Shown here: positions 16,390 through 26,571 of the stretch, piece after piece
Numbering within the stretch: position 1 is the stretch's first letter
Layout: every line of letters starts with the position of its first letter
The notes under the pieces: generated by a model
The model's input: the letters and a program-made list of their open reading frames with translations, nothing else
Told to the model about the DNA's origin: nothing
Databases searched by the model: none
Translations under genes and position numbers: made by a program
NCBI GenBank assembly: GCA_003152275.1
Contig: PLZU01000098.1
Span: forward strand, 66,994-114,166
Reading direction: 5' to 3'
DNA: 47,173 nt
From: Actinomycetota bacterium
Lineage (GTDB): Bacteria > Actinomycetota > Thermoleophilia > Gaiellales > Gaiellaceae

Positions 16390-17094
16390 ATGGCCGGCAA
16401 GCCGCAGACCGTGCTCGTCGTCGAGGACGAGGCGTCGATCGCCTCGTTCGTCGCGGCGTACCTGAAGAATGCCGGGTACACCGTCCGGACGACCGCGAGC
16501 GGCACCGAGGCGCTGAAGCTCGTCGCGTCGGAGAAGCCGGCACTCGTCGTGCTCGACCTGATGCTGCCTGACATCGACGGCGTCGAGGTATGCAAGCAGA
16601 TCCGGCAGAACAGCGACCTACCGGTGCTGATGCTGACGGCCCGCGACGAGGACGTCGACAAGATCATCGGGCTCGAGGTCGGCGCCGACGACTACATGAC
16701 GAAGCCGTTCAACCCGCGCGAGCTCGTCGCGCGCGTCCGTGCGATCTTGCGCCGCGCGGCGCCCGAGCGCGCGAACCGGGAAAGCGCGGTCATCCAGCAC
16801 GGCGACCTCTCCATCGACGCGGGCCGCCGTGAAGCGCGCGTCGGCGAACAGGAGATCCAGCTCGCCCCGAAGGAGTTCGACCTCCTCTGGGAGCTGCTCG
16901 ACCATCGCGGCCTCGTACTCACTCGCGACCAGCTGCTCGAACGCGTCTGGGGCTACACGTTCGCGGGTGACACGCGGACGGTAGACGTGCACGTGCGCCA
17001 GCTGCGCCGCAAGCTCGGCGACGCGTCGCCGATCGTCACGGTGTGGGGCGTCGGCTACAAGGTGAGCCCGGCGCGCGAGCCCGCCAAGGCCTAG
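16390..17094 (+). CDS. OmpR/PhoB-type response regulator
   Basis: 234 residues. The receiver domain at 1-120 has the acidic pair in VVEDEAS, phospho-acceptor Asp56 (VVLDLMLPDIDG), the switch Thr in LMLTARDE and Lys in YMTKPFNP. The winged-helix domain at 135-230 includes LAPKEFDLLWELLDHRG, the recognition region RTVDVHVRQLRRKLGD and the terminal hairpin VWGVGYKV. All catalytic residues are intact. AGGGA precedes the ATG. The kinase gene follows 17 nt later and is the obvious partner. Confidence 0.95.
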   Translation: MAGKPQTVLVVEDEASIASFVAAYLKNAGYTVRTTASGTEALKLVASEKPALVVLDLMLPDIDGVEVCKQIRQNSDLPVLMLTARDEDVDKIIGLEVGADDYMTKPFNPRELVARVRAILRRAAPERANRESAVIQHGDLSIDAGRREARVGEQEIQLAPKEFDLLWELLDHRGLVLTRDQLLERVWGYTFAGDTRTVDVHVRQLRRKLGDASPIVTVWGVGYKVSPAREPAKA

Positions 17095-17099
17095 AGCGC

Positions 17100-17105
17100 T
17101 AGGCT
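17100..17105 (+). promoter_or_regulatory. -10 element between regulator and kinase
   Basis: TAGGCT lies 6 nt before the ATG at 17112, so the kinase may have its own leaderless transcript in addition to read-through. Confidence 0.45.
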
Positions 17106-17111
17106 CGGCTC

Positions 17112-18464
17112 ATGCTCGGGTCGCTTCGGTTCCGGCTGCCGGCGCTGTTCCTGCTCGGCATCCTCCTCGCCGGGCTTGTCGCGTCGCTCATCTCAATTCG
17201 CTTCTTTCAGAGCTACACGCGTGCGCGCGCGATCGATGAGTTGCGCTCGGAATCGGTCGGCATCGTGCAGCTCTATGCGCAGCAGGCGGGTCGCGAGAGC
17301 GTTCCGTACCTACGTCTCGTCCACGCGCTCGGCGGCGATCGGGTCTTCTGGGTACCCGTCGCCCGCGGCGTGACGCTGCTCCAGGGAATCCCGGATGTAC
17401 CGGCGTCGACGGTGGACATGAAGGCGCTCAGGAATGGACGGCCGGAAACGATCGACCTCGACTGGAAAGGAAAGAGCTACCTCGCGGTGGCGCAGCCGCT
17501 CGAGCTCGGTGACAACCTCTTCGGCGCGCTCGTCGTGGCCAAACCGATGTCGCAGCTTCGCAGCCGTTCGGTCACACTCGTCGAGCGGCTCGGGCTCGCC
17601 TTCGGCGGCGGCGTGATCGTCGCCGGCCTGCTCGGCTTCTACCTGTCGCGGCGGATCACCGAGCCGCTGCGCAAGCTGTCGCTGGCGGCGGATGAGGTGG
17701 CCGCCGGCCAATACGGGGTCGAGCTGCCGAATCCGCGCGGGTCGGATGAGATCTCGCACCTCTCCGGACGGTTCGCCGACATGGCCGCGAAGCTCGCCGA
17801 GTCTGAACAGCTGTCACGCAACTTCCTGATGTCGGTGTCGCACGAGCTGCGGACCCCGCTCACGGCGATCCGCGGGCATGTGTCGGCGCTCCGCGAAGGC
17901 GTGATCGGGGATCCATCGATGCGCGAGGCATCGCTCGGTGTGATCGGTGAAGAGGCGCTGCGGCTGGAGCGTCTCGTCGGCGACGTGCTCGATCTCGCGA
18001 AGCTCGATGCGAAACGCTTCACCGTGCTGCAGGAAGAGGTCGACATGGAGCGGCTCTCGGAGCGCGCGTACGCAGCGTTCGGTGAGGAGGCGCGACGGCG
18101 TAAGATCGACTATCGCCTCGACGTGCGCGCGAAGCCGGTGATCGTGACCGACGGCGATCGCGTGCTGCAGATCATCGTGAACCTGCTCTCGAACGCTTTC
18201 CGCTGGACGCCGGAGGGTGGGCGAATCGAGCTCGCGCTGTCCGCGGAGAACGGGTCGGTCTCGGTGGCAGTGGCGGATACGGGGCCGGGGATCAACGAGG
18301 AGGAGCGCGATCGCATCTTCCGGCCGTTCTGGTCGCGGGACGGCGGCGGCACCGGGCTCGGCCTCGCGATCGCGCGTGAGCTCGCGGTCGCGCTCGGCGG
18401 CCAGCTCGTGCTCGACAGCAAGCCTGGGCGGGGCAGCCGCTTCGTGCTGTTGCTGCCGGGCTAG
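17112..18464 (+). CDS. HAMP-domain sensor histidine kinase
   Basis: 450 residues. A membrane helix at 10-30, an extracellular sensor of about 130 residues, and a second helix near 160-180 (GGGVIVAGLLGFYLSRRITEP) lead into HAMP (about 180-232). HisKA carries His244 in SVSHELRTPLTAI. HATPase shows an N box (IVNLLSNAFRWT), G1 (DTGPGIN) and G2 (GTGLGLAIA). It is paired with the response regulator just upstream. It ends 5 nt before the stop of a convergent gene, leaving no room for a terminator. Confidence 0.94.
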   Translation: MLGSLRFRLPALFLLGILLAGLVASLISIRFFQSYTRARAIDELRSESVGIVQLYAQQAGRESVPYLRLVHALGGDRVFWVPVARGVTLLQGIPDVPASTVDMKALRNGRPETIDLDWKGKSYLAVAQPLELGDNLFGALVVAKPMSQLRSRSVTLVERLGLAFGGGVIVAGLLGFYLSRRITEPLRKLSLAADEVAAGQYGVELPNPRGSDEISHLSGRFADMAAKLAESEQLSRNFLMSVSHELRTPLTAIRGHVSALREGVIGDPSMREASLGVIGEEALRLERLVGDVLDLAKLDAKRFTVLQEEVDMERLSERAYAAFGEEARRRKIDYRLDVRAKPVIVTDGDRVLQIIVNLLSNAFRWTPEGGRIELALSAENGSVSVAVADTGPGINEEERDRIFRPFWSRDGGGTGLGLAIARELAVALGGQLVLDSKPGRGSRFVLLLPG

Positions 18465-18469
18465 GAGAG

Positions 18470-18907
18470 TTAGCCGGCGATGCGGTAGACGGCGGCGCCG
18501 CCGTCGTCCGAAGCGAGCCGTTGCTCGATCTTCACGAGGCGCTGCTCGACGCCGCGCCAGCCGCTCGTGACGAGGTCGACGAGAAGCGCGAGATCGTCCA
18601 CGCGGGCGTGCCGCTCGGCGAGCAGGTCTCCTTCGACGCGCTCGAGGCGGCGGATCACCTGGTTCATGAGGCCGCGGATCTCGGCGAGGTTGCGCCCGAC
18701 CGGCAGGACCTGTGCGCGGAGCCCGTCCTCAACGGCGTCGCCGACCCGCGAAGGAAGCGTCGCTTCGAGCTCGGCGGTCGTCGCGGCGAGCGCCTCGACC
18801 TGCTCGCGTGCACGCTCGAGCGCCGCATCGAGAGCGGCGGGCTCGATACGGCCCGAAGCGGCCTGGTCAATACGGGCCTGAGCCCGTTTGATCGCGTCAG
18901 GATCCAT
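18470..18907 (-). CDS. Coiled-coil protein of unknown function
   Basis: 145 residues, almost entirely helical. Heptad-like stretches (ALDAALERAREQVEALAATTAELEATL and onward) make a long coiled coil likely. There is no signal peptide, membrane helix or known domain. The ATG at 18907 follows a TANNNT hexamer, and the longer open frame upstream lacks support. It is convergent with the kinase and divergent from queA, with no functional link visible. Confidence 0.65.
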   Translation of the reverse strand: MDPDAIKRAQARIDQAASGRIEPAALDAALERAREQVEALAATTAELEATLPSRVGDAVEDGLRAQVLPVGRNLAEIRGLMNQVIRRLERVEGDLLAERHARVDDLALLVDLVTSGWRGVEQRLVKIEQRLASDDGGAAVYRIAG

Positions 18908-18915
18908 CGCGGGCG

Positions 18916-18921
18916 ACGGTA
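18916..18921 (-). promoter_or_regulatory. -10 element, probably leaderless
   Basis: TACCGT lies 8 nt before the ATG at 18907. Confidence 0.45.
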
Positions 18922-18956
18922 CTCCGGGTACCGGACGACATGCCCCCGCGGACATA

Positions 18957-19042
18957 CCCCGGTGTCAGACACGGTTTGCCCGGATCCGCATGGTTCAGCG
19001 GAGGCCCCTGGCCGGGCGGGGCCTATCCCGGTGTCAGACACG
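18957..19042. repeat. Pair of short palindromic (REP-like) repeats
   Basis: Two copies of CCCGGTGTCAGACACG occur, with palindromic cores GTGTCAGACAC at 18962-18972 and 19031-19041. Between them lies a hairpin, GGCCCC (19003-19008) with GGGGCC (19018-19023). The paired arrangement resembles REP/BIME elements. A cousin (GGGGTCTGACCCC) sits at 4300. No transposase gene is in the window. Confidence 0.5.
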
Positions 19043-19045
19043 AAC

Positions 19046-19078
19046 AAGTCGTGACGAAGTCGTGTGGAAGTCGTGACG
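19046..19078 (+). repeat. Three tandem 11-bp repeats before queA
   Basis: AAGTCGTGACG, AAGTCGTGTGG and AAGTCGTGACG follow one another without gaps and end 2 nt before the -10 hexamer of queA. The period matches one helical turn, as expected for stacked protein-binding sites. Confidence 0.55.
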
Positions 19079-19080
19079 AT

Positions 19081-19086
19081 TACCGT
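19081..19086 (+). promoter_or_regulatory. -10 element of queA, probably leaderless
   Basis: TACCGT lies 7 nt before the ATG at 19094. Confidence 0.5.
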
Positions 19087-19093
19087 GCCCGCG

Positions 19094-21122
<2,029 letters not shown>

Positions 21123-21123
<1 letters not shown>

Positions 21124-21446
21124 TGAGCTCCCCAGGCTTCCTTCTGATCATCGTCGCGTTCGGGTTTCTCTACTTCGTGCTCGTGCGTCCGCAGAAGAAG
21201 CGCCAGATTGCGCAGCAGCGGCTGATGAACGAGCTCGCGATTGGCGACGAAGTCGTCACCGCCGGTGGCATCTACGGCGAGATCGTCGGCCTCGCCGAGG
21301 AGGATGTGACCGTGCGGATCGCGCCGGAGCTCGACGTCCGGGTCGCCCGGCGCGCGATCGCCGGCGTGACGCCGCCCGCTTCGGAATCCGTGGAGCTCGA
21401 GGCGCCCGCGGAGCCTGACCGCACCGAGCCGACTCCCGGCACCTGA
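21123..21446 (+). CDS. yajC: Preprotein translocase subunit YajC
   Basis: 107 residues. One membrane helix (residues 5-22, FLLIIVAFGFLYFVLVRPQKK) is followed by the typical cytoplasmic block ELAIGDEVVTAGGIYGEIV and an acidic Pro/Glu tail. YajC associates with SecDF to assist Sec export. The ATG at 21123 shares a base with the tgt stop. Confidence 0.94.
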
Positions 21447-21471
21447 GGCACGGCTACCCTTCCGGGCACTC

Positions 21472-24309
21472 GTGAGCGACCGCCGCAAGTACCTCCTCCT
21501 GATGGGCGTGATCGTGGCGGCTCTCATCGGCGCGCTGCTGCTCGCCGTGCCTGGGTCGCCGCTCTACCGGAAGCCGGTCCTCGGCCTCGATCTCCAGGGC
21601 GGCCTCGAAGTCGTGCTGAGGGCCGTGCCGCCGAAGAACCACGTCCTGACGCCGGACGATCTCAGCCGGTCGATCGCGATCATGCAGAACCGCATCAACG
21701 GGCTCGGTGTGTCCGAGCCGGAGATCCGCCAGCAGGGCAGCAATCAGATCGTGATCCAGCTCGCGGGCGTGCACGACCCGGCCGCTGCCGCGAAGCTGAT
21801 CGGCAAGACGGCGCAGCTGATGCTGTTCGACTTCGAAGCCGATCTGACAGGGCCATCGATCGACGCCAACGGCAACCCGGTCGCGACGCCGTCGCTCTAC
21901 GCGCTGCTGGCGCAGGTGCAGAAGCAGGCGGCGAGGGGCTCACCCGAGGCGTTCTATCTCTTCAAGGTCAAGACGAAGACGGTGAAGGCGACGAAGAAGG
22001 GCGCGAAGCCGACCACGGCGACGACGTATTCGCTGAAGGGCTCGGCGCAGACCGAGTCGGCGCTCCTGAAGCCGCTCGGCGGCAAGGTCCCGCACGGCGA
22101 GGTCGTGCTCAAAGTTCCGCAGCACATGATTGCGATCAGCTGCGCAGCTTCGACCGGCTGTCTCGGCGCTACGAGCGCGGCGACGACGGGCACCTACTAC
22201 TACTTGCTGAAGTACTACCCGCAGGCGACTGCCAAGCAGTCGCAGGTCCCGGAAATGACCGGCGCCGACCTCGTGCTGTCGGGGACGCGCGCGGACTTCG
22301 GCACGACCGGCAGCCCCGTCGTGCTCCTGCAGTTCACGAACCACGGCTCAAGCGAGTTCCAGAACATCACGAAAGCGGAGGCGCAGCGCGGCAGCTTCCG
22401 GTTTCAGCGCGCTGGTAGCCAGGGCGACTACCGCAACTTCGCGCAGCACTTCGCGATCGTGCTCGACGGACAGCTCGAGTCGACGCCGTACATCGACTTC
22501 AAGCAGAACCCTGACGGCATCCCGGGCCCGAACGCCGAGATCGACCTCGGCCAAGGCGGCACGATCGGCCAGGCGAAAGACCTGGCGCTCGTGCTCCAGA
22601 CCGGTGCGCTGCCGGTCAGCTTCGTGCAGATCGAGCGCACCGACGTTTCGGCGACGCTCGGCAAGAGTTCGCTCACGCAAGCGTGGCATGCGGCGCTGAT
22701 CGGCCTCCTCGTGGTCGCGCTGTTCCTGCTCGTTCTCTACCGCTTCCTCGGCCTCGTCGCGGTGGTCGGGCTCGCCATCTACGCGCTTTTGTACTACGCG
22801 GCGATTTTGCTGTTCCACGTGACGCTGACGCTGCCGGGCTTCGCAGGGCTGATCCTCACGATCGGCGTCGCGGCCGACGCGAACGTCGTCGTCTTCGAAC
22901 GCATCAAGGAAGAAGTGCGCGCCGGCAAGTCGGTGCGCGCTGCGATCTCTGCCGGCTACGGCAAGGGCTTCCACACGATTCTCGACGCGAACGTCGTCAC
23001 CGCCATCACCGCGCTTGTGCTGTTCCTCGTCGCGATTGCGTCCGTAAAGGGCTTCGCGCTCATGCTCCTGATCGGCACGATGATTTCGCTGCTGACGGCG
23101 GTTGCAGCCACGCGCGCGCTCCTCCATCTTCTGAGCGGGTTCCGCTGGTTCGACAACCCGCGCTTCATGGGTGCGGCGGGCCAGCAGACGGCGAAGTGGC
23201 TGCAGATCGACTTCATGAAGCGGCGCTACGTGTGGTTTGCGATGTCGGGCCTGATCATCGTTGCCGGCGCGGTGTCGCTTGGCGTGCGCGGCCTGAATCT
23301 CGGCATCGACTTCAAGGGTGGCGCGCAGATCACGTTCAACACGCACAAGGGCTACCCAACGAGCGCTGTCCAGAAAATCGCGAGTGAGGTAAACCAGAAG
23401 GACGCGGTCGTCCAGGGCCGCGGCTCGTCGACGAAGGGGAACTACACGTCATGGCAGGTACGGACCCGCGCGCTCACCGGCACCGAGCAGAGCACGTTCC
23501 AGCAGGATCTCGAACGGCAGGTTGGTGCGTACAAGCTCGGCACGACCAACGTGTCGTCGAGCTTCGGACATCAGATAGCCGTGGACGCGATCTGGGGAAT
23601 CGTCGTCTCGATGTTCCTGATCGTGATCTACATCGCGGTGCGGTTCAGCTTCAAGTTCGCTTTACCGGTGATCATCGCGATGCTGCACGACATCATCATC
23701 ACGGTCGGCGTCTACTCGATCGCGTACAAGGAGGTGTCGATCGCGACGGTGGCCGCGGTGCTGACCGTTCTCGGGTACTCGATCTACGACACGATCATCA
23801 TCTTCGACCGCGTCCGCGAGAACATTCCGCTGATGCGCAAGCAGCCGATGGCAACGATCACGAACGTCTCGCTGTGGGAGACGATCCGCCGATCGCTGGC
23901 GACGACGCTCATCACGCTGCTCCCGATCATCGCGCTCGAGATTCTCGGTGGTGCGACGCTGAAGGACTTCGCGTTCGCGCTCATCGTCGGCGTTACCTCC
24001 GGTGCGTACTCCTCGATCTTCATCGCCGCGCCGCTGCTCACGATCTGGAAGGAGCGCGAGCCGGAGTTCGCGAAGCGGAAACACCTGATCGGCACGGCGG
24101 ACGGCACTTTGGGGATCGGCGGCCGCCGCGGGCGGCGCGTCGATGTGGGCACCGCCGCACTCGCGGAGTCCGAGCAGGCGCTGGCGGCCGAGTCGACGCC
24201 GGAACTCGTCGACGTCGTCCAGGCGTCGCCGTCCGAGCCGGGTGCGCAGGCGCGCCGCGAGAAGCGCCGCCAGCGCCGGCGCACGAGACCGCATGGCCGC
24301 GCGCGGTAG
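21472..24309 (+). CDS. secDF: Fused protein-export membrane protein SecDF
   Basis: 945 residues in one uninterrupted frame. The SecD half (about 1-570) has TM1, the periplasmic P1 region with PVLGLDLQGGLEVVL, a Lys/Thr-rich insertion near 160-190, and the five-helix bundle with VAADANVVVFERIKEE. The SecF half (about 575-870) has GIDFKGGAQITF and GYSIYDTIIIFDRVREN. A basic C-terminal tail follows. SecDF uses the proton gradient to pull secreted proteins out of SecYEG. Actinobacteria usually encode SecD and SecF separately, so the fusion is notable. The start is the GTG at 21472, with TACCCT 12 nt upstream at 21455-21460. Confidence 0.95.
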   Translation: MSDRRKYLLLMGVIVAALIGALLLAVPGSPLYRKPVLGLDLQGGLEVVLRAVPPKNHVLTPDDLSRSIAIMQNRINGLGVSEPEIRQQGSNQIVIQLAGVHDPAAAAKLIGKTAQLMLFDFEADLTGPSIDANGNPVATPSLYALLAQVQKQAARGSPEAFYLFKVKTKTVKATKKGAKPTTATTYSLKGSAQTESALLKPLGGKVPHGEVVLKVPQHMIAISCAASTGCLGATSAATTGTYYYLLKYYPQATAKQSQVPEMTGADLVLSGTRADFGTTGSPVVLLQFTNHGSSEFQNITKAEAQRGSFRFQRAGSQGDYRNFAQHFAIVLDGQLESTPYIDFKQNPDGIPGPNAEIDLGQGGTIGQAKDLALVLQTGALPVSFVQIERTDVSATLGKSSLTQAWHAALIGLLVVALFLLVLYRFLGLVAVVGLAIYALLYYAAILLFHVTLTLPGFAGLILTIGVAADANVVVFERIKEEVRAGKSVRAAISAGYGKGFHTILDANVVTAITALVLFLVAIASVKGFALMLLIGTMISLLTAVAATRALLHLLSGFRWFDNPRFMGAAGQQTAKWLQIDFMKRRYVWFAMSGLIIVAGAVSLGVRGLNLGIDFKGGAQITFNTHKGYPTSAVQKIASEVNQKDAVVQGRGSSTKGNYTSWQVRTRALTGTEQSTFQQDLERQVGAYKLGTTNVSSSFGHQIAVDAIWGIVVSMFLIVIYIAVRFSFKFALPVIIAMLHDIIITVGVYSIAYKEVSIATVAAVLTVLGYSIYDTIIIFDRVRENIPLMRKQPMATITNVSLWETIRRSLATTLITLLPIIALEILGGATLKDFAFALIVGVTSGAYSSIFIAAPLLTIWKEREPEFAKRKHLIGTADGTLGIGGRRGRRVDVGTAALAESEQALAAESTPELVDVVQASPSEPGAQARREKRRQRRRTRPHGRAR

Positions 24310-24535
24310 CGGGCGGGTCTCCGACGCGCTCGGGGAGCTGCTCGCCGAGTTGCCTGAACGGATGCGCGGTAGCCAGGCGAAGCTGTCGGAACAGGCGCTC
24401 GCCGCGCTACGCGCACTCGCCGACCAGCTGAACCTCGTCTCACGCGACGAGGTCGACGAGCTCGAGCTTCGGGTCGCGCAGCTCGAGCATCGCCTACGTC
24501 TGCTCGAGGGGAACGACCCGCAGCCGCGGCTTTAG
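24293..24535 (+). CDS. BMFP/UbiK-like small coiled-coil protein
   Basis: 80 residues. The segment LVSRDEVDELELRVAQLEHRLRLLE matches the C-terminal coiled coil of the BMFP (membrane fusogenic/UbiK accessory) family, preceded by an amphipathic helix (LGELLAELPERM). The start ATG at 24293 lies inside the secDF 3' end (17-nt overlap). In proteobacteria UbiK assists aerobic ubiquinone synthesis. Here a role in menaquinone metabolism or membrane organisation is speculative. Its TAG overlaps the stop of the convergent membrane protein gene. Confidence 0.65.
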   Translation: MAARGSGRVSDALGELLAELPERMRGSQAKLSEQALAALRALADQLNLVSRDEVDELELRVAQLEHRLRLLEGNDPQPRL

Positions 24536-24966
24536 CTGCGCCGCCGCCGCGTCGTCTGTGTGAAGCGCTCCACGTCGAAGACGATGAACGCGCACACCAG
24601 TGCGAGCGGCAGCTCGGCGAGCAGCGCCTCGAGAATCGCCTCGAGCGCCTCTCCGCTCCCGATCGAGGTCATCACGTCGAACCACGCGTCGCACAAGAGC
24701 ATCGTTCCGGTCACTGCTGCGAAAGGGACGAGCCATTGCGTCGCCCTGACGGCACTCCACGCGGTGGCGGCGAAGGCGCAGAAGAGCGCGCAGTCGAACA
24801 CGACCCAGGCGACGTCGTAGTGCTCGGTCACATGGCGTGACGGGAGCGTGAACGTGAGCCAGAGCGTCCAGGGCAAGAGCCCCGCCGCGGTCAGGGCGAG
24901 GACGGGCGTGACCCAGCGGGGCAGCGGGACGCGGCTCGGCACTCCATTCGGCTCTGGGGCCTCCAT
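24532..24966 (-). CDS. Four-helix membrane protein of unknown function
   Basis: 144 residues with four hydrophobic helices (about 20-40, 50-70, 78-98, 115-135). The conserved-looking stretch PWTLWLTFTLPSRHVTEHYDVAWVVFD lies between the first two, and a basic tail ends the protein. Homologues annotated only as membrane proteins are common in actinobacteria. It is divergent from the DUF2156 gene, with overlapping -10 elements and 25 nt between the starts. Confidence 0.7.
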   Translation of the reverse strand: MEAPEPNGVPSRVPLPRWVTPVLALTAAGLLPWTLWLTFTLPSRHVTEHYDVAWVVFDCALFCAFAATAWSAVRATQWLVPFAAVTGTMLLCDAWFDVMTSIGSGEALEAILEALLAELPLALVCAFIVFDVERFTQTTRRRRS

Positions 24967-24975
24967 ACAGAGGTG

Positions 24976-24981
24976 ACGTTA
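24976..24981 (-). promoter_or_regulatory. -10 element of the membrane protein gene
   Basis: TAACGT (minus strand) lies 9 nt before the ATG at 24966. It shares two bases with the -10 of the divergent gene. Confidence 0.4.
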
Positions 24982-24985
24982 CCCT
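24980..24985 (+). promoter_or_regulatory. -10 element of the DUF2156 gene, probably leaderless
   Basis: TACCCT lies 6 nt before the GTG at 24992. Confidence 0.5.
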
Positions 24986-24991
24986 GGCTCC

Positions 24992-26569
24992 GTGAGGCGT
25001 CGGATGCCCAGGGCCGAGTCGCTGCTCGGAGGCGCTGCTGCGCTCGTCGGTTGCATTGGCGTCGCTTCATCGCTCACGCCCGAATTCGCTGACCGTTACC
25101 GCATCGTGAACGGCGTACTGCCGCCGGGCGCCCCGGACGCGGCCCGCGTCGTCTCGCTCGCGTTCGGGATCGCGTTGATCTGGCTATCGCGCTCGCTTGC
25201 GCGAAGGCGCCGGCGCGCGTGGCAGATCGCCGTTGTCGTCGTGATTGGCTCGGCCGTCGCTCATCTCGCGAAAGGCCTCGATGTCGAGGAGGCCGCGACG
25301 ACCCTCGTTCTGCTCGTGGCGCTGCTCCGCTGGCGTGCGCGCTTCACCGCTCCCGGCGACCCGGAAGCGGCGCGACCGCTCGTCGTCGTCCTGCTCCTGG
25401 CCGCGGCGATCGGGGCCGTGACGCTCGGCATGGAGCTGCGCGGCGTCGAGATTCCGAACCGGCTCGGCGATGTCTTCCAGGCGGCGGGCATCGTGCTCGG
25501 GTTCTCGGCGCTCTTTCTCTGGTTGCGGCCGCTGTCGCACGCGGTGGAACAGACCGTCACCGAGCGTCGCGCCGTGCGCGAGCTCGTCGACGCCTACGGG
25601 AGCGATAGCCTGTCGTTCTTCGCGCTCAGGCGCGACAAGAGCTACCACTTCTCTCCGAGCCGCCGCGCGTTCCTCGCCTACCGCGTCGTTGCCGGCGCCG
25701 CGCTGATCAGCGGCGACCCGGTCGGCGAGGAGAGCGAGTTCGACGGCTTGCTCGTCGACTTCCAGGGCTTCGCGCACGCCAACGGCTGGCGGCTCGCGGT
25801 CGTCGGCGCGCTTGGGGAGAACCTCGTGCGCTACGAGCGCCTCGGTATGCGCGCGATCGCGATCGGCGACGAGGCGGTGCTCGTTCCCGCAGAGTTTTCG
25901 CTCGAAGGTCGCGCGATCCGCAAGGTGAGACAGTCGGTGTCGCGACTGACGAAGGCCGGCTACCGCTTCCGCGTCGTCGACGCCGACGACATCGATCCCG
26001 AGTTGCACGCACAGCTCGATGAGGTGTCGGAGTCATGGCGCGGCGACCGGGCCGAGCGCGGCTTTTCGATGGCGATGGACGACCTGTACGCGCCCGGCAC
26101 GACGTTTGCCATTGCGGAGTCGGAGGCGGGCGAAGTCGGCGGCTTCCTCCACCTTGCGCCCTCGCCCGCGGGCGGAGGCTGGTCGCTCTCCACGATGCGG
26201 CGACTGCCTGGCGCTCCAAACGGCCTGACGGAGTTCCTCGTCGTCAAGACGCTCGCGTGGGCGAAGGAGCTCGAGGTGACCGAGGTGTCGCTGAACTTTT
26301 GCGCGCTCACCGATTTCGTTGCGCCCGATCGCGCCGTCACGGTGCCGCGCCGGCTGATCCGGCGTGCGCTACTCGCGGCCGATGGCGTCTTCCAGCTCGA
26401 GCGCCTGCACAGCTTCAGCCGGAAGTTCCATCCTCACTGGCGCCCTCGGTATCTCTGCGTCGAGAAGCTGACCGATCTGCCGCTCGTCGGCCTCGCCTAC
26501 CTCCACGTCGAGCAGCTGCTCGTCCCGCCCGGGAAGTGGACGCGCCGCGAGCACGTGGCACACTCTTAG
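24992..26569 (+). CDS. MprF/LysX-like membrane protein with DUF2156 domain
   Basis: 525 residues. About five membrane helices fill residues 12-190. The C-terminal 330 residues form the DUF2156 double-GNAT domain found in aminoacyl-phosphatidylglycerol synthases: YGSDSLSFFALRRDKSYHFS, AALISGDPVG, WRLAVVGALGENLVRYERLGMRAIAIGDEAVL, VSLNFCALTDF, and the end FSRKFHPHWRPRYLCVE. Such enzymes move an amino acid from aminoacyl-tRNA to a membrane lipid and lower the negative surface charge. Lysine specificity cannot be read here, and no lysyl-tRNA synthetase domain is fused. The UbiB-family gene follows 2 nt later. Confidence 0.87.
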   Translation: MRRRMPRAESLLGGAAALVGCIGVASSLTPEFADRYRIVNGVLPPGAPDAARVVSLAFGIALIWLSRSLARRRRRAWQIAVVVVIGSAVAHLAKGLDVEEAATTLVLLVALLRWRARFTAPGDPEAARPLVVVLLLAAAIGAVTLGMELRGVEIPNRLGDVFQAAGIVLGFSALFLWLRPLSHAVEQTVTERRAVRELVDAYGSDSLSFFALRRDKSYHFSPSRRAFLAYRVVAGAALISGDPVGEESEFDGLLVDFQGFAHANGWRLAVVGALGENLVRYERLGMRAIAIGDEAVLVPAEFSLEGRAIRKVRQSVSRLTKAGYRFRVVDADDIDPELHAQLDEVSESWRGDRAERGFSMAMDDLYAPGTTFAIAESEAGEVGGFLHLAPSPAGGGWSLSTMRRLPGAPNGLTEFLVVKTLAWAKELEVTEVSLNFCALTDFVAPDRAVTVPRRLIRRALLAADGVFQLERLHSFSRKFHPHWRPRYLCVEKLTDLPLVGLAYLHVEQLLVPPGKWTRREHVAHS

Positions 26570-26571
26570 CC

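Noticed and set aside
18470-18955. Longer start for the coiled-coil protein
   Set aside because: The extra 16 residues carry no conserved features, and the TANNNT-ATG arrangement supports the start at 18907.
19003-19023. GGCCCC/GGGGCC hairpin as a transcription terminator
   Set aside because: It lies between divergent genes, where no transcript needs to end. It fits better as part of the repeat element.
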